Shown: in pieces, positions 27,402 to 37,714 of the stretch
Layout of the letters: each line of letters begins with the position of its first letter
Numbering within the stretch: position 1 is the first letter of the stretch
Origin: Gammaproteobacteria bacterium
Lineage (GTDB): Bacteria; Pseudomonadota; Gammaproteobacteria; Steroidobacterales; Rariloculaceae
Reading direction: 5' to 3'
DNA: 64,000 nt
Assembly: GCA_017577365.1 (NCBI GenBank)
Contig: PKRJ01000011.1
Span: 1 to 64,000, forward strand
Notes under the pieces: generated by a model
Told to the model about the DNA's origin: nothing
What the model saw: the letters and a program-made list of their open reading frames with translations, nothing else
The model's database searches: none
Translations under genes and position numbers: made by a program

Positions 27402-27698
27402 ATGCATCTCACCGAAGAGCAATCCAACTATCTACGAATCCTCGGTCATACCCTGACACCGGTCATCGAAGTCGGCGCGGGCGGCGTCACCGAGTCGCTG
27501 CGCAAGGAGCTCGACAAGGCATTGACCGATCACGAGCTCGTGAAGGTGCGGGTTCGCTTCGGCGATCGACAACGCCGGGCCAGGATTTTCGCCGAGCTCG
27601 CGCCGATGGCGGACGCTTGCCTCGTCAAGGAATCGGGCCACGTGGCGCTGCTCTATCGGCCGGGCAACCCGGCGTCGATCCGCCTGCCGCAGAGCTGA
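27402..27698 (+). CDS. yhbY: YhbY-family CRM-domain RNA-binding protein
   Basis: A 98-residue protein made of one CRM domain, involved in 50S ribosome assembly. The conserved GxxG RNA-binding loop is in VEVGAGGVTESL (about 23-34), followed by ALTDHELVKVRVRFGDR. The start at 27402 is preceded by CTAGG only. It is transcribed alone between rlmE (divergent) and greA (convergent); E. coli has the same rlmE/yhbY/greA neighbourhood. Confidence 0.93.
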   Translation: MHLTEEQSNYLRILGHTLTPVIEVGAGGVTESLRKELDKALTDHELVKVRVRFGDRQRRARIFAELAPMADACLVKESGHVALLYRPGNPASIRLPQS

Positions 27699-27725
27699 AG
27701 CGTCGCCGTTCGCCGGCGTCGAGCG

Positions 27726-28202
27726 TCAGACGTACTCGACGCGCGCGATCTCGTAGCGGCGTCGCCCGCTCGGCGTCGCGACCTCGGCGGTATCGCCTTC
27801 TTCCTTCCCGATGAGCGCTCGGGCGATCGGAGAGGTGATCGAGATCAGCCCGTCCTTGATGTCCGACTCGTCCTCTCCGACGATCTGATAGCGTGCCTCC
27901 TCGCCACTCTCGACGTCGATGAGGTGCACGGTCGCGCCGAACACGACTCGGCCGTTCGCCTCGAGCTGCGTCACGTCGATGATCTGCGCGTTCGCGAGCT
28001 TCGCCTCGATGTCGCGTATCCGCGCCTCGATGAGCCCTTGCTGCTCCTTCGCGGCGTGATACTCGGCGTTCTCACGCAGATCCCCGTGCGCACGTGCCTC
28101 CGCGATTGCATTGACGATGCGTGGGCGCTCCTCGTTCTTCAGCCTGCGAAGCTCCTCGCGGAGGAGCTCCGCGCCGCGCGCCGTAAGTGGCACCTTGGTC
28201 AA
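27726..28202 (-). CDS. greA: Transcription elongation factor GreA
   Basis: 158 residues, exactly the E. coli length. GreA rescues backtracked RNA polymerase by stimulating transcript cleavage. The N-terminal coiled coil (about 1-75) has the tip residues in RAHGDLRENAEYHAAKEQQ; the C-terminal FKBP-like domain has YQIVGEDESDIKDGLISI and SPIARALIGK. The true start is TTG at 28202, which overlaps the carB stop codon (TTGA). GAGGAGG lies 7 bases upstream, inside the carB C-terminus. The longer frame to 28463 is carB shadow. Confidence 0.95.
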   Translation of the reverse strand: MTKVPLTARGAELLREELRRLKNEERPRIVNAIAEARAHGDLRENAEYHAAKEQQGLIEARIRDIEAKLANAQIIDVTQLEANGRVVFGATVHLIDVESGEEARYQIVGEDESDIKDGLISITSPIARALIGKEEGDTAEVATPSGRRRYEIARVEYV

Positions 28203-31200
28203 ATCGCTGCCTCCTCGTGCAGGTCTTGCAATCGGTTGACGACGACGTTGTCGAGATAATCCAGAGCGTCGCATGTCGCTCTCGCGGCCGCAAGGGTCGT
28301 GTAGTAAGTCACCTTGTTCTGCACGGCCGCGCCGCGGATCGAATGCGACTCTCGAATCGCTTGCTTGCCCTCCGTGGTGTTCACGATCAGGGCGATCTCG
28401 CGGTTCTTGATCATGTCGACTATGTGCGGACGGCCCTCGCGCACCTTGTTGACCCTGGTGCACGGCACGCCGGCGCGCGCGAGCGCCTCGGCGGTACCGC
28501 CCGTCGCTACGATCTCGAACCCGCGTTTCACGAGCTCTCTACCGAGCTCGACCGCGGCCGGCTTGTCGCGATCTCGCACGCTCAAGAACACGATGCCCGA
28601 GCGCGGCAGATCGACGCCGGACGCGATCTGCGCCTTCGCGTAAGCCTCCGCGAAGGTCCGGCCGGTGCCCATGACCTCGCCCGTCGACTTCATCTCCGGA
28701 CCGAGGATCGGATCCGCGTCCGGGAACTTGATGAACGGAAAAACGGATTCCTTCACCGAGAAGTAGGGCCGGCGCGTCGGCGGCGTCACGCCCTGCTCGG
28801 CGAAGGAGACGCCCGCCATCGCCTTCGCGGCGATCTTCGCGAGCGGCATGCCGATCGCCTTCGAGACGAAAGGCACCGTTCGCGACGCGCGGGGATTCAC
28901 CTCGAGCACGTAGATGATGCCGTTCTGAATCGCGAATTGCGTATTCATCAGGCCGACGACGCCGAGGGCTTTCGCCATCCTCGTGACCTGATCCGCGAGC
29001 TCCCGCTGCACGTCCTCGCTCAGGCTGAAAGGCGGCAGCGAGCAGCCCGAGTCGCCGGAATGAATGCCCGCCTGCTCCACGTGCTCCATGATGCCGCCGA
29101 TGATCACCTCCTGACCGTCCGATATCGCGTCGACGTCGACCTCGACGGCGAGATCGAGAAAACGATCGAGCAGCACCGGGCTCTCGTTCGAGACGCTGAC
29201 AGCCTGCGTCATGTAGTCCTTGAGCTCGTCCTCGCTGTAGACGATCTCCATCGCCCGTCCGCCGAGCACGTACGACGGCCGCACGACCAGCGGATAGCCG
29301 ACCTCCTTCGCCATCGCGACGGCCTCGTCGGTCGTCCTCGCGGTGCAGTTCGGCGGCTGCTTGAGCCCGAGCCGGTTGACGAGCTGCTGGAAGCGCTCAC
29401 GGTCCTCGGCGAGATCGATCGAATCGGGCGGAGTGCCGATGATCGGCACGTCCGCGGCCTCGAGCGCGCGCGCGAGCTTGAGCGGCGTCTGACCGCCGTA
29501 CTGCACGATCACGCCCTTCGGCTTCTCCTTGTGGACGATCTCGAGCACGTCCTCGAGCGTCAGCGGCTCGAAGTAGAGACGGTCGGACGTGTCGTAATCC
29601 GTCGAGACCGTCTCCGGATTGCAGTTGATCATGATCGTCTCGAAGCCGATCTCCTTGAGCGCGAACGCGGCGTGCACGCAGCAATAGTCGAACTCGATGC
29701 CCTGCCCGATGCGGTTCGGCCCGCCGCCGAGAATGATGATCTTGTCGCGATCCGTCGGATCCGCCTCGCAGTACTCTTCGTATGTCGAGTAGAGATACGC
29801 GGTTGTCGTCGGGAACTCCGCCGCGCAGCTGTCCACTCGCTTGAATACCGGCCGGACGCCGTGCTTGTAGCGCGCCTTGCGCACGACCGCCTCGCCGACG
29901 CCGAGCAGCGACCCGATGCGGCTGTCGCTGAAGCCCTTGCGCTTCAGCGCGCGCAGCCGCTCGGGCTGCAGCGCGTCGAGGCCTTCCGCGGCGACGGCCT
30001 TCTCCGTCTCGACGAGATCCTCGATCTGCGCGAGGAACCACGGATCGATCTTCGTGAGCTGATGGATCTCGTCGAGCGGCATGCCGAGACGGAACGCGTC
30101 CGCGACGTACCAGAGCCGGTTGGCGCCCGGCATGCTGAGCTCGCGCTTGAGCTCGGCCCATTCCTCCTCGGTCTCCGCCGCGCGCATCATCGGCGTGAGT
30201 CCGTCGACGCCGATCTCGAGGCCGCGCAGCGCCTTCTGCAGCGACTCCTGGAACGTCCGCCCGATCGCCATGACCTCGCCGACCGATTTCATCTGCGTGG
30301 TCAGGCGATCGTTCGCCTGCGGAAACTTCTCGAACGTGAAGCGAGGTACCTTCGTGACGACGTAATCGATCGTCGGCTCGAAGCTCGCGGGCGTGAGCCC
30401 GCCCGTGATCTCGTTGCGCAGCTCGTCGAGGGTGTAGCCGACCGCGAGCTTCGCCGCGACTTTCGCGATCGGGAATCCGGTCGCCTTCGACGCGAGCGCG
30501 GACGAGCGCGACACGCGCGGATTCATCTCGATGATGATGAGCCGCCCGTCCTCGGGGTTGATCGCGAACTGCACGTTCGAGCCGCCGGTGTCGACGCCGA
30601 TCTTGCGCAGCACGGCGATCGACGCGTCGCGCATGCGCTGATACTCCTTGTCGGTCAGCGTCTGGGCGGGCGCGACGGTGATCGAGTCGCCCGTATGGAT
30701 GCCCATCGGGTCGAGGTTCTCGATCGAGCAGACGATGATGCAGTTGTCGTTCCGATCGCGAACGACCTCCATCTCGAACTCTTTCCAGCCGAGCACCGAC
30801 TCCTCGAGCAGCACCTCGGTCGTCGGCGACTGGTCGAGGCCGCGCGCGACGATCTCCTCGAACTCCTCGCGGTTGTACGCGATACCGCCGCCGCTTCCGC
30901 CGAGCGTGAACGACGGGCGCACGATGATCGGGAAGCCGATCTCCTCCTGCACCTCCCGCGCTTCCTCGAGCGAATGCGCCACACCGGCGCGCGCGACCTC
31001 GAGCCCGATCTCCTTCATCGCGTTGCGGAAGAGCTCGCGGTCCTCGGCCATCGCGATCGCGTCGCGCGACGCGCCGATCAGCTCGACGCCGTACTTCTCG
31101 AGAATGCCTTCGCGATCGAGGTCGAGCGCGCAGTTGAGCGCGGTCTGACCGCCCATCGTCGGCAGCAGCGCGGACGGTCTTTCTCGCTCGATGATGCTCG

Positions 31201-31423
31201 CGATCGCGCGCCAGCTGATCGGCTCGATGTAGACCGCGTCCGCGCTCTGCGGGTCGGTCATGATCGTCGCGGGATTGGAGTTCACGAGGATGACCCGATA
31301 GCCCTCCTCCCGAAGCGCCTTGCACGCTTGCGTGCCCGAATAATCGAACTCGCAAGCCTGCCCGATGACGATCGGACCGGCTCCGATGATCAGGATGCTT
31401 TCGAGGTCTTGGCGGCGCGGCAT
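28199..31423 (-). CDS. carB: Carbamoyl-phosphate synthase large subunit
   Basis: A 1074-residue two-domain ATP-grasp synthetase making carbamoyl phosphate for pyrimidines and arginine. The N-half begins RQDLESILIIGAGPIVIGQA and the C-half repeats the pattern with DKIIILGGGPNRIGQGIEF (about 555-573), reflecting internal duplication. The C-terminal allosteric MGS-like domain starts near FLSVRDRDKPAAVELG. ATG at 31423. The stop is shared with the greA start. A 159-base gap, no gene seen, separates it from carA. Confidence 0.97.
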   Translation of the reverse strand: MPRRQDLESILIIGAGPIVIGQACEFDYSGTQACKALREEGYRVILVNSNPATIMTDPQSADAVYIEPISWRAIASIIERERPSALLPTMGGQTALNCALDLDREGILEKYGVELIGASRDAIAMAEDRELFRNAMKEIGLEVARAGVAHSLEEAREVQEEIGFPIIVRPSFTLGGSGGGIAYNREEFEEIVARGLDQSPTTEVLLEESVLGWKEFEMEVVRDRNDNCIIVCSIENLDPMGIHTGDSITVAPAQTLTDKEYQRMRDASIAVLRKIGVDTGGSNVQFAINPEDGRLIIIEMNPRVSRSSALASKATGFPIAKVAAKLAVGYTLDELRNEITGGLTPASFEPTIDYVVTKVPRFTFEKFPQANDRLTTQMKSVGEVMAIGRTFQESLQKALRGLEIGVDGLTPMMRAAETEEEWAELKRELSMPGANRLWYVADAFRLGMPLDEIHQLTKIDPWFLAQIEDLVETEKAVAAEGLDALQPERLRALKRKGFSDSRIGSLLGVGEAVVRKARYKHGVRPVFKRVDSCAAEFPTTTAYLYSTYEEYCEADPTDRDKIIILGGGPNRIGQGIEFDYCCVHAAFALKEIGFETIMINCNPETVSTDYDTSDRLYFEPLTLEDVLEIVHKEKPKGVIVQYGGQTPLKLARALEAADVPIIGTPPDSIDLAEDRERFQQLVNRLGLKQPPNCTARTTDEAVAMAKEVGYPLVVRPSYVLGGRAMEIVYSEDELKDYMTQAVSVSNESPVLLDRFLDLAVEVDVDAISDGQEVIIGGIMEHVEQAGIHSGDSGCSLPPFSLSEDVQRELADQVTRMAKALGVVGLMNTQFAIQNGIIYVLEVNPRASRTVPFVSKAIGMPLAKIAAKAMAGVSFAEQGVTPPTRRPYFSVKESVFPFIKFPDADPILGPEMKSTGEVMGTGRTFAEAYAKAQIASGVDLPRSGIVFLSVRDRDKPAAVELGRELVKRGFEIVATGGTAEALARAGVPCTRVNKVREGRPHIVDMIKNREIALIVNTTEGKQAIRESHSIRGAAVQNKVTYYTTLAAARATCDALDYLDNVVVNRLQDLHEEAAI

Positions 31424-31582
31424 ACGGTTATTCCACTCTCCGTGAGCGCTCGATCGAGGCGAAGCCCGCGATCGATTGGATTGAAGCGGCGGCGCCCCCT
31501 TCCCGCTGGGATCGGCGGGCGGGGCGCGCGGAATCTGTCGGGCGCTCGCGAACGGTGCGCCCGAATCGCGGATGCGGTCGGA

Positions 31583-32740
31583 TCATCGCGCGGCGGCGGC
31601 GACGGTCTGCCGGCGGTGCTCCTTCATCATCTCGACGAACCGCGCGAACAACGGGCGGACTTCCTGGGGACCGGGGCTCGCTTCCGGATGTCCCTGGAAG
31701 GAGAACGCCGGCGCGTTCGTGAGCTCGATACCTTGGAGCGTTCCGTCGAACAGCGATCGGTGCGTGACCCGCACGTTCGGCGGCAGCGTCGACTCGTCCA
31801 CGGCGAAACCGTGGTTCTGGCTCGTGATCATCACCCGGCCCGTGTCGATCTCGAGCACCGGATGGTTCGCGCCGTGATGGCCGAACTTCATCTTCACGGT
31901 CTTCGCGCCGGCCGCGAGCCCGAGCAGCTGATGCCCGAGGCAGATACCGAACTGCGGGATACCGATCTCGATGAACTTGCGGATCGCCTCGATCGCGTAC
32001 GTGCACGGCTCGGGGTCGCCCGGGCCGTTCGACAGGAAGATCCCGTCGGGGTTGAGCTGCAGCGCCTCTTCCGCCGTCGTCGTCGCCGGCACGACCGTGA
32101 TGCGGCAGTCGTGGTCGGCGAGGAGCCGCAGAATGTTGCGCTTCACGCCGAAGTCGTAGGCGACCACGTGAAAGCTCGCGATGCGCTTCGTGTAGACGAC
32201 CGGTCGCTCCGGCCAGATGCTGCCCTGGTTCCACTGATACGTCTGCTTCGTGGTCACCAGGCGAGCGAGATCCATGCCCTTGATGCCGGGGAACTTGCGG
32301 GCCGCACGCACCGCCTCCTCCGGAGTCGCGCTCGGCCCCGTCAGAATGCACCCGCCCTGCGCGCCCTTGTCGCGGATGATGCGCGTGAGCTGCCGCGTGT
32401 CGATCTCGGCGATCGCGACCGTGTTGCTGCGGCGTAGAAACTCGCCGAGCGACAGCTCGCTGCGCCAGTTGCTGACGACGCGGGAGAGGTCACGGATCAC
32501 GAGCCCCGCGGCGTGAACCTTGCTCGACTCGAAGTCGTCCGAGTTCGTGCCGACGTTGCCGATGTGCGGGTACGTCAGCGTGACGATCTGCCGGTAGTAC
32601 GACGGATCGGTGAGGATTTCCTGGTACCCGGTCATCGCGGTGTTGAACACCACTTCGCCGAGGCTTCGACCCGGCGCACCGACGGATATACCGCGGAACA
32701 CCGTTCCGTCTTCGAGCGCTAGTATCGCCGGCTCTGTCAC
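31583..32740 (-). CDS. carA: Carbamoyl-phosphate synthase small subunit
   Basis: A 385-residue glutamine amidotransferase subunit supplying ammonia to CarB. The N-terminal domain opens EPAILALEDGTVFRG; the class I glutaminase site has the nucleophile Cys in FGICLGHQLLGLA and the His/Glu pair in SFQGHPEASPGP. The start is GTG at 32740, with AAGGAG 8 bases upstream; the longer frame to 32797 lacks homology. A candidate promoter is at about 32842. Confidence 0.97.
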   Translation of the reverse strand: MTEPAILALEDGTVFRGISVGAPGRSLGEVVFNTAMTGYQEILTDPSYYRQIVTLTYPHIGNVGTNSDDFESSKVHAAGLVIRDLSRVVSNWRSELSLGEFLRRSNTVAIAEIDTRQLTRIIRDKGAQGGCILTGPSATPEEAVRAARKFPGIKGMDLARLVTTKQTYQWNQGSIWPERPVVYTKRIASFHVVAYDFGVKRNILRLLADHDCRITVVPATTTAEEALQLNPDGIFLSNGPGDPEPCTYAIEAIRKFIEIGIPQFGICLGHQLLGLAAGAKTVKMKFGHHGANHPVLEIDTGRVMITSQNHGFAVDESTLPPNVRVTHRSLFDGTLQGIELTNAPAFSFQGHPEASPGPQEVRPLFARFVEMMKEHRRQTVAAAAR

Positions 32741-32841
32741 GCGCTGAGCTCCTTCTCGATGGCGCCTTGCACAAGGTCGCGGATTGCGGCAAGGCACGCA
32801 GCAACCCGGAGAGCGTTCAGGTAGTTGGGGCTCAGGCGGCT

Positions 32842-32870
32842 ATTGTAGCGGCTCGCCTGCCCGCTTTGCA
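32842..32870 (-). promoter_or_regulatory. Candidate carAB promoter
   Basis: Minus-strand TACAAT (32847-32842) with a TGCAAA/GTGCAA -35-like element 17-18 bases upstream. It lies in the 193-base dapB-carA gap and implies a leader of about 95 nt. The -10 is strong, the -35 weak. Confidence 0.4.
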
Positions 32871-32933
32871 CGCTGCATTCGCGAGGAGCGGACGCTTCGG
32901 TGGCGCGACCGCTCGAAATCGGCCGCGCCGTCG

Positions 32934-33746
32934 CTAGCGCTCCGCCGCCAGCCCGAGCACGTCCGCCATTGAGTAAAAGCCCGGCGCGCGGCCGGCGGCC
33001 CAACGCGCCGCGCGCAGAGCGCCGCGCGCGAACGCCGCCCGTTCGCGCGCTCGATGGACGAACTCGATCTGCTCGTCGCCGGCGATGAACATCACGGAGT
33101 GATCGCCGACGATCTGTCCGCCGCGAATCACGGAGAAGCCGATCGTGCCGGGAACGCGCGGACCGGTCGTGCCGTGTCGGGTATACACCGCGAGATCCTT
33201 CAGCGGCCGCCCCCTCGCCGCGGCGATCCGCTCGCCGAGCGCGAGCGCGGTGCCGGAGGGCGCGTCGACCTTCTGGCGGTGGTGGGCCTCGACGATCTCG
33301 ACGTCGTATTCGTTGCCGAGCGCGGCGGCGGCGCGTGCGACGAGCTCCATGAAGAGATTCACGCCGACGCTCATGTTCCGGCCGTAGACCAACGGAATCT
33401 GATGCGCGGCGCGCTCCATCGCGTCGAAATGCCGCCTCTCGAGCCCCGTCGTGCCGACGACGAGCGCCGTGCCGTGCGCGACGCAGGCCCGGACGTTCGC
33501 CTCGAGCGCCGCGGGCAGCGTGAAGTCGATCGCGACCTGCGCCCCGTGCAGGGCTTGCTCGCGATCGTCGGTCAGCGGCACGCCGAAAGGCGGCAGCGAC
33601 GTGCCCGCCGAGGCGTCGCGGCCGATCGAAGGGTCGCCCGTCTGCGTCACCGCGCCGACGAGCTTCACGTCGTCCTGCTCCGCGATGCAGGCGAGGATTG
33701 CGCGACCCATCCGCCCGGTCGCGCCGAGCACGGCTACCTTCAGCAA
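32934..33746 (-). CDS. dapB: 4-Hydroxy-tetrahydrodipicolinate reductase
   Basis: A 270-residue NAD(P)H-dependent enzyme of the diaminopimelate/lysine pathway. The nucleotide motif is VLGATGRMGRAI (about 6-17). The catalytic His/Lys signature EAHHRQKVDAPSGTAL (about 159-174) is intact. The start is TTG at 33746, one base past the dnaJ stop, with GGGAG inside the end of dnaJ; translation is therefore coupled to dnaJ. Confidence 0.96.
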   Translation of the reverse strand: MLKVAVLGATGRMGRAILACIAEQDDVKLVGAVTQTGDPSIGRDASAGTSLPPFGVPLTDDREQALHGAQVAIDFTLPAALEANVRACVAHGTALVVGTTGLERRHFDAMERAAHQIPLVYGRNMSVGVNLFMELVARAAAALGNEYDVEIVEAHHRQKVDAPSGTALALGERIAAARGRPLKDLAVYTRHGTTGPRVPGTIGFSVIRGGQIVGDHSVMFIAGDEQIEFVHRARERAAFARGALRAARWAAGRAPGFYSMADVLGLAAER

Positions 33747-33747
33747 T

Positions 33748-34881
33748 TCACGCTCCCATTCGCTCGAAGAAGCTCTTCACGCCGTCGAACCAGCGCCGCG
33801 CCCGCGGGCTGTGGCGCTCGCCGCCGCCTCTTATCGATTCGTCGAACCGACGCAGCATCTTCTTCTGCTCCGACGTCAGGTTCACCGGCGTTTCGACCTG
33901 CACGCGGCAGAACAAGTCTCCGGAGCCCGGCGAACGCAACGAGCGTACGCCCTTGCCCTTCACGCAGAACACCTTTCCCGACTGCGTCTCGGGCGGCACC
34001 TTGAGGACGATGGTGCCGTCGAGCGTCGGCACCTCGACCGTGCCGCCGAGCGCCGCGGTCGCGAAGCTGATCGGCACCTCGCACGAGAGGTTCTGCCCGT
34101 CGCGCGTGAAGATCGGGTGCGGCTTGACGTGGATTTCGACGTACAGGTCGCCCGACGGGCCGCCGTTGCGTCCGGGCTCGCCTTCGCGCGCGAGCCGTAT
34201 CCGATCGCCGTTGTCGACGCCCGGAGGCACCTTCACCGAGAGCGTCCGAAGCTTTCGCACGATGCCGCTGCCCGAGCAGTCCGGGCACGGCTTCTCGACG
34301 CGCGTGCCCGCGCCGCGGCAGGCCGGGCACGTCTGCTGGATCGAGATGAAGCCCTGCTGCATGCGGACCTGGCCGTGGCCCTTGCACGTCGCGCACGTGA
34401 CGCGCCGCGTGCCGGGCGCGGCGCCGGTGCCGTCGCAGGTCTCGCACGCGACCCGGCTCGGGATGTCGATCTCGACCGTGTCGCCGAAGACGGCCTGCTC
34501 GAGCGTGAGCTCCAGGTCGTAACGCAGGTCCGCGCCGCGATACATCTGCGTTCGGCTGCGCGCACCCGCGCCGAAGATGCTGCCGAAAACCTCGTCGAAG
34601 ATGTCGCTGAAGGGATCGCCGGGACCGAAGCCGCCGCCGAAGCCCGCACCGCCCGCCTCGACGCCGGCGTGACCGAAGCGATCGTAGGCGGCGCGCTTCG
34701 AGCTGTCCGACAGGACCTCGTAGGCTTCCTTCGCTTCCTTGAACTTCGCCTCGGCCTCGGGATCGTTCGGATTGCGGTCCGGATGGTATTTCATCGCGAG
34801 GCGCCGATACGCCTTCTTGATTTCCTCCGGACCGGCGTCGCGCTGCACGCCGAGCACTTCGTAATAGTCGCGCTTCGCCAT
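33748..34881 (-). CDS. dnaJ: Chaperone DnaJ
   Basis: A 377-residue type I Hsp40 that delivers substrates to DnaK and stimulates its ATPase. The J domain carries HPD at 33-35; a Gly/Phe-rich linker follows (about 72-105). Four zinc-binding CxxCxGxG repeats run from 146 to 206 (CETCDGTG, CATCKGHG, CPACRGAG, CPDCSGSG). ATG at 34881. It is separated from dnaK by a terminator-like hairpin and runs directly into dapB. Confidence 0.97.
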   Translation of the reverse strand: MAKRDYYEVLGVQRDAGPEEIKKAYRRLAMKYHPDRNPNDPEAEAKFKEAKEAYEVLSDSSKRAAYDRFGHAGVEAGGAGFGGGFGPGDPFSDIFDEVFGSIFGAGARSRTQMYRGADLRYDLELTLEQAVFGDTVEIDIPSRVACETCDGTGAAPGTRRVTCATCKGHGQVRMQQGFISIQQTCPACRGAGTRVEKPCPDCSGSGIVRKLRTLSVKVPPGVDNGDRIRLAREGEPGRNGGPSGDLYVEIHVKPHPIFTRDGQNLSCEVPISFATAALGGTVEVPTLDGTIVLKVPPETQSGKVFCVKGKGVRSLRSPGSGDLFCRVQVETPVNLTSEQKKMLRRFDESIRGGGERHSPRARRWFDGVKSFFERMGA

Positions 34882-34989
34882 TCGTCGAGCTCACCCATAC
34901 CGAGGCCGCGGCGATTCCTCGGGCCTCATCCCCATGCCGGTGCAGATTGTCGCCGAAATCGGCCGCGAGCGGGGCCTCACGACGTCGCA

Positions 34990-35028
34990 AAAACGGGGCG
35001 CGGGAGGCGGAGCATCCCCCGCCTCCCG
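34990..35028 (-). terminator. Hairpin between dnaK and dnaJ
   Basis: A perfect 10-bp stem CGGGAGGCGG/CCGCCTCCCG with an 8-base loop, followed about 7 bases later on the minus strand by a T run (TTTTTG). It could partially terminate transcription after dnaK and set a DnaK:DnaJ ratio above one. Confidence 0.55.
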
Positions 35029-35041
35029 GAACCAGGAGAGA

Positions 35042-36952
<1,911 letters not shown>

Positions 36953-37022
36953 TGCCACACCTCGGCTCGGCTAGATGGAAATCCTTTGGATGCGAATGCC
37001 CGAAACTCGACCTTCGCCCCCG

Positions 37023-37051
37023 TAGGTGGGGGATGGCCGGTCACAATTCAA
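37023..37051 (-). promoter_or_regulatory. Sigma-32-like promoter before dnaK
   Basis: Minus-strand GTTGAAT, 13 bases, then CCCCCACCTA, resembling CTTGAAA-N-CCCCATNT. It lies in the grpE-dnaK gap; the leader would be about 65 nt. Weaker than the one before grpE. Confidence 0.45.
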
Positions 37052-37061
37052 CCCCGCCGAG

Positions 37062-37631
37062 TCACGCGTCCCCTTGGGACTGCGGCGCGGACACGACGAC
37101 GCGTGCGGGCCGAAGCAGGCGGTCGTGGAGCTCGTACCCCTTCTGAATCACGAGAACGACGGTGTTCGGCGCGTGCTCGGTGCTCGGCTGCAGCGACATC
37201 GCCTCGTGCTTGGCCGGATCGAACGGTTCGCCGAGCGGATCGATTTCCCGGATCCCGACGCTCGCGAGCGCGTCATCGAGAAGCTTCAGCGTGGCACGGT
37301 TCCCCTCGAGCAGGGTCTCGACGGTGACGTTGTCGGCCGACGCGAGCGCCGCCTCGAGACTGTCCCGGACCGGCAGGATCGCCTGCCCGAGCCGCTCCGC
37401 CGCGTAGCGGCGGGTCGTCTCGAGCTCCCGAGCGCTGCGCTTGCGAAAGTTGTCGAGCTCGGCGACCGCGCGCAGGTAGTTGTTCCAGTTCTCCTCGGCC
37501 TGGCGGCGCAAGGCTTCGAGCTCCTCGTTGACCTCGCCGGCCCGCGCTTCCCGAGAAGCCTCGCCGGTTTCGACGGGGGTCGCGTCGGCTTCCGGCTCCG
37601 CGGCCCGTGGTTCCTTGGCCTCTTCGGTCAT
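37062..37631 (-). CDS. grpE: Nucleotide exchange factor GrpE
   Basis: A 189-residue ADP-release factor for DnaK. An acidic disordered N-terminus (EEAKEPRAAEPEADAT) leads into a long coiled coil (about 35-105, LRRQAEENWNNYLRAVAELDNFRKR), then the beta domain with GEPFDPAKHEAMSLQ and VVLVIQKGYELHDRLLRPARVVV. ATG at 37631 with GGGAGGAG upstream; GTG at 37634 is less likely. A sigma-32 promoter overlaps the end of hrcA just upstream. Confidence 0.96.
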   Translation of the reverse strand: MTEEAKEPRAAEPEADATPVETGEASREARAGEVNEELEALRRQAEENWNNYLRAVAELDNFRKRSARELETTRRYAAERLGQAILPVRDSLEAALASADNVTVETLLEGNRATLKLLDDALASVGIREIDPLGEPFDPAKHEAMSLQPSTEHAPNTVVLVIQKGYELHDRLLRPARVVVSAPQSQGDA

Positions 37632-37686
37632 CACAAAAGCTCCTCCCTCGGCCTCCCGGCCGCAGCAAGTTACACGCGGAAGGCAG

Positions 37687-37714
37687 CTATGGGGGCTAGT
37701 GGCTGGAGTTCAAG
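37687..37714 (-). promoter_or_regulatory. Sigma-32 heat-shock promoter before grpE
   Basis: Minus-strand CTTGAA (37714-37709), 14 bases, then CCCCATAG (37694-37687), very close to the sigma-32 consensus. The -35 lies within the last codons of hrcA. It would drive grpE-dnaK-dnaJ independently of hrcA. Confidence 0.7.

Noticed and set aside
28187..32437. A 1416-residue plus-strand frame opposite carAB
   Set aside because: A reverse-complement shadow of carB/carA despite its length.
32740..32850. A possible carA leader peptide ending at the carA start
   Set aside because: The frame ends TGA overlapping GTG, but it has no convincing start codon or ribosome-binding site after the promoter, and runs back through it.
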